From: an uncultured Alistipes sp.
Lineage (GTDB): Bacteria > Bacteroidota > Bacteroidia > Bacteroidales > Rikenellaceae
Length of the DNA stretch: 9,355 nucleotides
Direction: 5' to 3'
Assembly: GCA_904502075.1 (NCBI GenBank)
Contig: CAJGDL010000066.1
Coordinates: 1-9,355 of the forward strand
Each line of letters starts with the position of its first letter. The first letter of the stretch is position 1. Both the position numbers and the translations under genes were made by a program. Positions 7,091 through 9,355 of this stretch are shown here, one piece after another. A model generated the notes under the pieces. The model saw only the letters and a program-made list of their open reading frames with translations, ran no database searches and had not been told where the DNA came from.

Positions 7091-8361
7091 CGTCTGCCTC
7101 CTTTCTCGCGGTTTACGTTACCGCGTCCGATGAGCCATACGAGCGACACCTCGGCCTTGGTCGGGCCGAAGAATTGACGCTTCTTGGTTGCCTGCCATAC
7201 ATAGCAGTCATCTATGGGCAGGTATTCGTAATAGGTACCCCACAGGTAGCCCACACCGATCGTAAAGTCGAGATTCAGGCGACGACCGATCGGCAGCGAG
7301 TAGCCGTACTCGATACCGGCGGCGCAGTTGGCCTTGTCGAAGATGTCGCCACCCGGCACACCTCCGATGTAACCTCGGCCTCCGACCTCGAAGTCGTAGG
7401 TCAGTGTTTGGAGGTAGATACCCAGGTGGTGGCCCGTCAGGGGCTTCTCCTTGGCCTTGCGACCCATCCATCCGCGCAGGGCGATGTCGCCGCCGTAGAT
7501 GCGCCAGAACCAGTCGCTGGTGCTGTGCTTCCACCAGGCATACATCCAGTTCGTCGCTACCGAGAGATGGGCTCCGAGGTAGAACTCCACGCCGAGGTTG
7601 GGCACCAGGGCCAGGTCGTAGAGCATATTGTTCTTGATGCCCATGTAGAAGGGCTTTTGCGGCTTGATTTGGACAGGTGCGGGGCATAGGGGGGCGGACT
7701 CAACCTCCAAACCGAGGGAGAGGGGGGCTGAAATCTGCAGGGGTTGGCTCTTGAGCGGGTTCCAAATGCGTTCGTACCAGAGAATCAGGCGCGAGGCACG
7801 CAACTCGGGGAAGAGGTTGTGGTACATGTAGCGATAGGGCTCGCCGCCCTTGAAGCGCGAGAGTCGCCCCACGTTGTTGTCGATCTCGCGTTCGCCCTCG
7901 GCACAACGGGCGAGGATGTCCTGAATAAATTCGATGGTCTCCTCGCGATAGGGTACCTTCGGGTCGGCCTCGACGAGTCGGAGCAGCCCCTGCCAGTCTC
8001 TACCCAGGTGCGAAACGATCTTCAGCGAGTCGGGCAGCGATCCATACTTCGAGAGGTAGTCGAAGAGCCTGGCGGCGCGTTTTTCGGAGAGTCTGATGTT
8101 GAGGGGGATGCTGCCTTCGGGCGAGGCACCACCGATCACATGAATCTTTTTGAGTTGATAGATCGAGTCCGCATAACTGCCCTCCAGGGAGTCGGCGATG
8201 CGGTCCAATGCTTCGCGGTTGTTTCGGATCGAAAGGTCGAGGGTCGAGTAGGCCTGGCGGAAGTAGATCTTAACAGAGTCCCTGGTCTCTTGAGCCAACA
8301 CTTGATTCCATGTGGCAAGAGACAACAGACACAAGATTACATACAGTCGCTTATAACCCAT
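7087..8361 (-). CDS. DUF3575 outer-membrane protein with OmpA-like N-terminal region
   Basis: This is the first gene of the five-gene fimbrial operon and encodes 424 residues. Residues 1-23 form a signal peptide (hydrophobic core YVILCLLSLA, probable cleavage VLA|Q), with no lipobox. Residues about 30-120 resemble an OmpA-type domain: the stretch HVIGGASPEG, followed by LSEKRAARLF, matches the usual 'G.ASPEG...LS..RA' pattern. Residues about 235-415 match DUF3575, a Bacteroidetes outer-membrane beta-barrel family; the recognisable pieces are NMLYDLALVPNLGVEFYLG, NWMYAWW, WRIYGGD, LTGHHLGIY, EYGYSLPIGRRLN and FFGPTKAEVSLVWLIGRGN. The likely site is the outer membrane, with a possible role as assembly platform or anchor; no member has a function I can cite. 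The ATG at 8361 follows the invertible promoter by about 45 nt. The stop overlaps the next start by 4 bp (ATGA), suggesting translational coupling. The family call is from memory of conserved blocks, not a search. Confidence 0.88.
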   Translation of the reverse strand: MGYKRLYVILCLLSLATWNQVLAQETRDSVKIYFRQAYSTLDLSIRNNREALDRIADSLEGSYADSIYQLKKIHVIGGASPEGSIPLNIRLSEKRAARLFDYLSKYGSLPDSLKIVSHLGRDWQGLLRLVEADPKVPYREETIEFIQDILARCAEGEREIDNNVGRLSRFKGGEPYRYMYHNLFPELRASRLILWYERIWNPLKSQPLQISAPLSLGLEVESAPLCPAPVQIKPQKPFYMGIKNNMLYDLALVPNLGVEFYLGAHLSVATNWMYAWWKHSTSDWFWRIYGGDIALRGWMGRKAKEKPLTGHHLGIYLQTLTYDFEVGGRGYIGGVPGGDIFDKANCAAGIEYGYSLPIGRRLNLDFTIGVGYLWGTYYEYLPIDDCYVWQATKKRQFFGPTKAEVSLVWLIGRGNVNREKGGRR

Positions 8362-8384
8362 CTTAACCCCAAGTACTTAACAAC

Positions 8385-8403
8385 CTCTTTGTAAGAGGTC
8401 GAT
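8385..8403 (+). repeat. Left 19-bp inverted repeat (recombination site)
   Basis: This is the operon-proximal crossover site, 24-42 nt upstream of the first start codon. With one extra C at 8384 it forms the dyad CCTCTT-TGT-AAGAGG. It lies within the predicted 5' untranslated region, so the mRNA would carry a short 6-bp hairpin near its 5' end in both orientations. Confidence 0.85.
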
Positions 8404-8412
8404 ATTGCGTTG

Positions 8413-8444
8413 CAAAGTTAGATATTATAAATTATAATTCCAAA
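8413..8444 (-). promoter_or_regulatory. Bacteroidetes-type promoter of the fimbrial operon, inside the invertible segment
   Basis: On the minus strand TTTG (8444-8441) is followed after 20 nt by TAACTTTG (8420-8413). This matches the Bacteroidetes primary sigma-factor consensus (-33 TTTG, spacer of about 19-21, -7 TAnnTTTG) exactly. Transcription should start near 8405-8408, just inside the left inverted repeat, giving a leader of about 45 nt before the ATG at 8361. The 20-nt spacer holds a tandem ATTATAA pair. No other full consensus match was seen in the segment on either strand. Confidence 0.82.
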
Positions 8445-8460
8445 TATTTTCGCAAAAATA

Positions 8461-8469
8461 CCCCCCCCC
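8461..8469. repeat. Homopolymeric C9 tract upstream of the promoter
   Basis: Nine consecutive C on the plus strand (G9 on the sense strand of the operon), about 55-62 nt upstream of the predicted start of transcription and inside the invertible segment. Tracts of this length are prone to slipped-strand length change. Whether it affects promoter strength is not known. Confidence 0.75.
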
Positions 8470-8651
8470 ATTAAATTTAAACCACTAATACACAATAAGT
8501 TAGGTGTGATCTAAAAAAGGTAGAGATTGAGTCATCTTTCCCTGCTGAAACTATAATTTTTCATCGATTCCTTTTAGGAGTGTTTCTATAGGCTTTTTTA
8601 CACATAAACAGAGCGTGTATAGTGTTGATAATTAGCGCATAATCAAGATAA

Positions 8652-8670
8652 ATCGACCTCTTACAAAGAG
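8652..8670 (-). repeat. Right 19-bp inverted repeat (recombination site)
   Basis: The sequence ATCGACCTCTTACAAAGAG is the exact reverse complement of the left site. Its inner dyad is CTCTT-ACA-AAGAG (8658-8670). Confidence 0.85.
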
Positions 8671-8722
8671 ATATTTGCTTACCAATCATTCGGAGGTATC
8701 TTCCAAAAAATCGGAGATATCG

Positions 8723-8760
8723 AAAAATTGCTCCCCTGCCGGAAAGGCAGAGGAGCAATT
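8723..8760 (-). terminator. Terminator-like hairpin upstream of the invertible promoter
   Basis: AATTGCTCC (8726-8734) pairs with GGAGCAATT (8752-8760), and CTGCC (8736-8740) with GGCAG (8746-8750), with one C/A mismatch and a 5-nt loop. On the minus strand the stem runs into a T5 stretch (8727-8723), as in an intrinsic terminator. It would stop leftward transcription before it enters the switchable promoter. In the plus direction there is no U-tract. Confidence 0.65.
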
Positions 8761-8763
8761 CGT

Positions 8764-8780
8764 AATGCACAATTCACAAT
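8764..8780 (-). repeat. Heptamer repeat, left inverted partner
   Basis: On the minus strand it reads ATTGTGA ATTGTGC ATT. The same heptamers occur on the plus strand at 8997-9020, so the two form imperfect inverted flanks around 8781-8996. Confidence 0.6.
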
Positions 8781-8793
8781 TATTTCCCTTGCA

Positions 8794-8827
8794 GTCATTG
8801 CGTGGAGCGAAGCGACGCGGCAATCTC
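8794..8827 (+). repeat. REP-like palindromic element
   Basis: It starts GTCATTGCG, has the core GGAGCGAAGCGACG and ends GGCAATCTC; ATTGC and GCAAT form inverted ends. The layout parallels the 46-bp repeats at 8861 and 9029 (GTCAT...GGAGCG.AG.CGAC...ATCT), so they look like one family. Confidence 0.65.
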
Positions 8828-8860
8828 CTGTGATATGCACACCGTCGCAAGCCCGCGCGG

Positions 8861-8906
8861 CGTCATCCCGAGGGAGCGTAGGCGACCGTGGGGATCTTTT
8901 CATGGG
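8861..8906 (+). repeat. REP-like element, copy 1 of an exact 46-bp direct repeat
   Basis: It begins CGTCATCCCGAGGGAGCG and ends GGGGATCTTTTCATGGG. It is identical over 46 bp to 9029-9074. ATCCC and GGGAT at its ends are inverted. A minus-strand REP start (ATTGCGAG/CTCGCAAT at 8913-8920 and 8962-8969) makes 8861-8973 a 113-bp block with CGTCAT...ATGACG ends. Confidence 0.8.
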
Positions 8907-8996
8907 TGACCGATTGCGAGAATAATTCTTCCATAAAAAGATTGACACTCACCTGACGGTGCTCGCAATGACGAGCAAGAAATTAAAAAATTCTAC

Positions 8997-9020
8997 ATTG
9001 TGCATTGTGCATCGTGCATT
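8997..9020 (+). repeat. Heptamer repeat ATTGTGC, right inverted partner
   Basis: Three tandem heptamers, ATTGTGC, ATTGTGC and ATCGTGC, followed by ATT. It matches the repeat at 8764-8780 in opposite orientation. Confidence 0.6.
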
Positions 9021-9028
9021 TCCCGTGT

Positions 9029-9074
9029 CGTCATCCCGAGGGAGCGTAGGCGACCGTGGGGATCTTTTCATGGG
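9029..9074 (+). repeat. REP-like element, copy 2 of the 46-bp direct repeat
   Basis: Identical to 8861-8906 over all 46 bases, with the copies starting 168 bp apart. An opposite-facing arm of the same family (AAGATCCCCACG, 9331-9342) appears at the window edge. Confidence 0.8.
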
Positions 9075-9132
9075 CGAAGGAATTGGGCGAAAATGTGGAT
9101 CACCGTAAAATCGGGTGGAGAGGGTAAAAAAG

Positions 9133-9168
9133 TTTCTACAATATCGGCTTTGCCCGATATTGTAGAGA
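9133..9168 (-). terminator. Perfect hairpin, possible minus-strand terminator
   Basis: CTACAATATCGG (9136-9147) pairs perfectly with CCGATATTGTAG (9154-9165), extended by a few pairs on the outside. On the minus strand a T6 run (9131-9125 region) lies a few bases beyond the stem. It could end a leftward gene lying outside the window on the right. Confidence 0.45.
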
Positions 9169-9177
9169 CACACTTCG

Positions 9178-9246
9178 TCATTGCGAACTTTTGCATTTTA
9201 GGGGCTATCGGAAAGCGAAGGGATGTCATGCAAAAGTGTGGCAATC
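9178..9246 (+). repeat. REP-like element with an expanded hairpin centre
   Basis: The ends CGTCATTGCGA and GTGGCAATCT match the REP family, but the core is replaced by a stem of ACTTTTGCAT (9187-9196) and ATGCAAAAGT (9228-9237) around 31 nt. Confidence 0.5.
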
Positions 9247-9355
9247 TACCGCTTACAGAAAACCGAGGATTGCCCCAAACCGCCTTGTCGTCCGGGCGGT
9301 TGAGCGAATCTGCAACTCTTTAATAATAGGAAGATCCCCACGAATTTTCATGCAA

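Larger units (their letters stand above)
8385..8670. repeat. Invertible promoter element bounded by perfect 19-bp inverted repeats
   Basis: The left repeat (8385-8403, CTCTTTGTAAGAGGTCGAT) is the exact reverse complement of the right repeat (8652-8670). They enclose 248 bp of A/T-rich non-coding DNA that contains the operon promoter near its left end. Each repeat also has an inner dyad (CTCTT, 3 nt, AAGAG), as expected for a tyrosine-recombinase crossover site. Matches stop at both repeat edges, so the repeat length is sharply defined. Invertible promoters with inverted repeats of about this size control capsules and surface proteins in Bacteroides. In the orientation shown, the promoter reads into the fimbrial operon (ON). 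Inversion would turn it away. No recombinase gene is in the window. Confidence 0.88.
8671..9355. other. Gene-free intergenic region rich in small repeats
   Basis: No credible gene is seen in these 685 bases. The open frames present cross the REP elements and hairpins, lack family features and have no leader that suggests translation. The region holds the REP-like elements, heptamer repeats and two hairpins listed separately. Confidence 0.75.

Noticed and set aside
8527..8561. Possible rightward promoter in the invertible segment (TTG then TAATTTTT)
   Set aside because: The -7 element lacks its final G and the spacer is 24 nt, too long. I see no good second promoter that would drive the operon in the flipped state.
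8561..8770. Minus-strand 69-codon frame across the right end of the invertible segment
   Set aside because: It spans the inverted repeat and the terminator hairpin and has no recognisable features; chance A/T-rich frame.
9000..9323. Plus-strand 107-codon frame at the right end
   Set aside because: It runs through the heptamer repeat, a REP element and two hairpins; repeat DNA rather than a gene.

Overview
The window looks like a chromosome fragment from a Bacteroidales bacterium, probably a gut commensal of the Rikenellaceae/Alistipes or Porphyromonas kind. Three things suggest this. All the recognisable proteins belong to Bacteroidetes surface-fimbria families. The one convincing promoter has the Bacteroidetes form (TTTG, 20 nt, TAnnTTTG). 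Start codons are preceded by A/T-rich leaders rather than Shine-Dalgarno sequences. The assignment below order level is a guess.

Layout, right to left (the direction of transcription). Positions 8671-9355 hold no gene; they carry REP-like palindromic repeats, a heptamer repeat pair and two hairpins. Next is a 248-bp segment (8404-8651) bounded by perfect 19-bp inverted repeats (8385-8403 and 8652-8670). It contains the promoter and a run of nine C. This is the structure of an invertible, phase-variable promoter, and here it points toward the operon (ON).

Five minus-strand genes follow: an outer-membrane DUF3575 protein with an OmpA-like front half (7087-8361); a DUF5119-type lipoprotein (6035-7090); a major-fimbrillin candidate (4851-5984); a larger fimbrillin with an unusual C-terminal domain resembling Firmicutes TasA/camelysin proteins (3309-4724); and a 971-residue secreted beta-helix protein ending in a Cna-B/SpaA-like domain (373-3288). 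A strong terminator-like hairpin sits directly after the fimbrillin gene at 4851 and could give it more mRNA than the two downstream genes. A final terminator at 301-338 closes the operon.

Positions 1-300 hold a 9-bp minisatellite (18 copies of GGGARTTRT, then six inverted copies) with canonical G-quadruplex spacing.

Taken together, the genes read as a type V (FimA/Mfa-like) pilus or related surface fibre: outer-membrane protein, lipoprotein accessory or anchor, shaft subunit, minor subunit and large adhesive tip, all switched on and off by DNA inversion. The recombinase is not in the window. Assigning individual genes to shaft or tip is inference.
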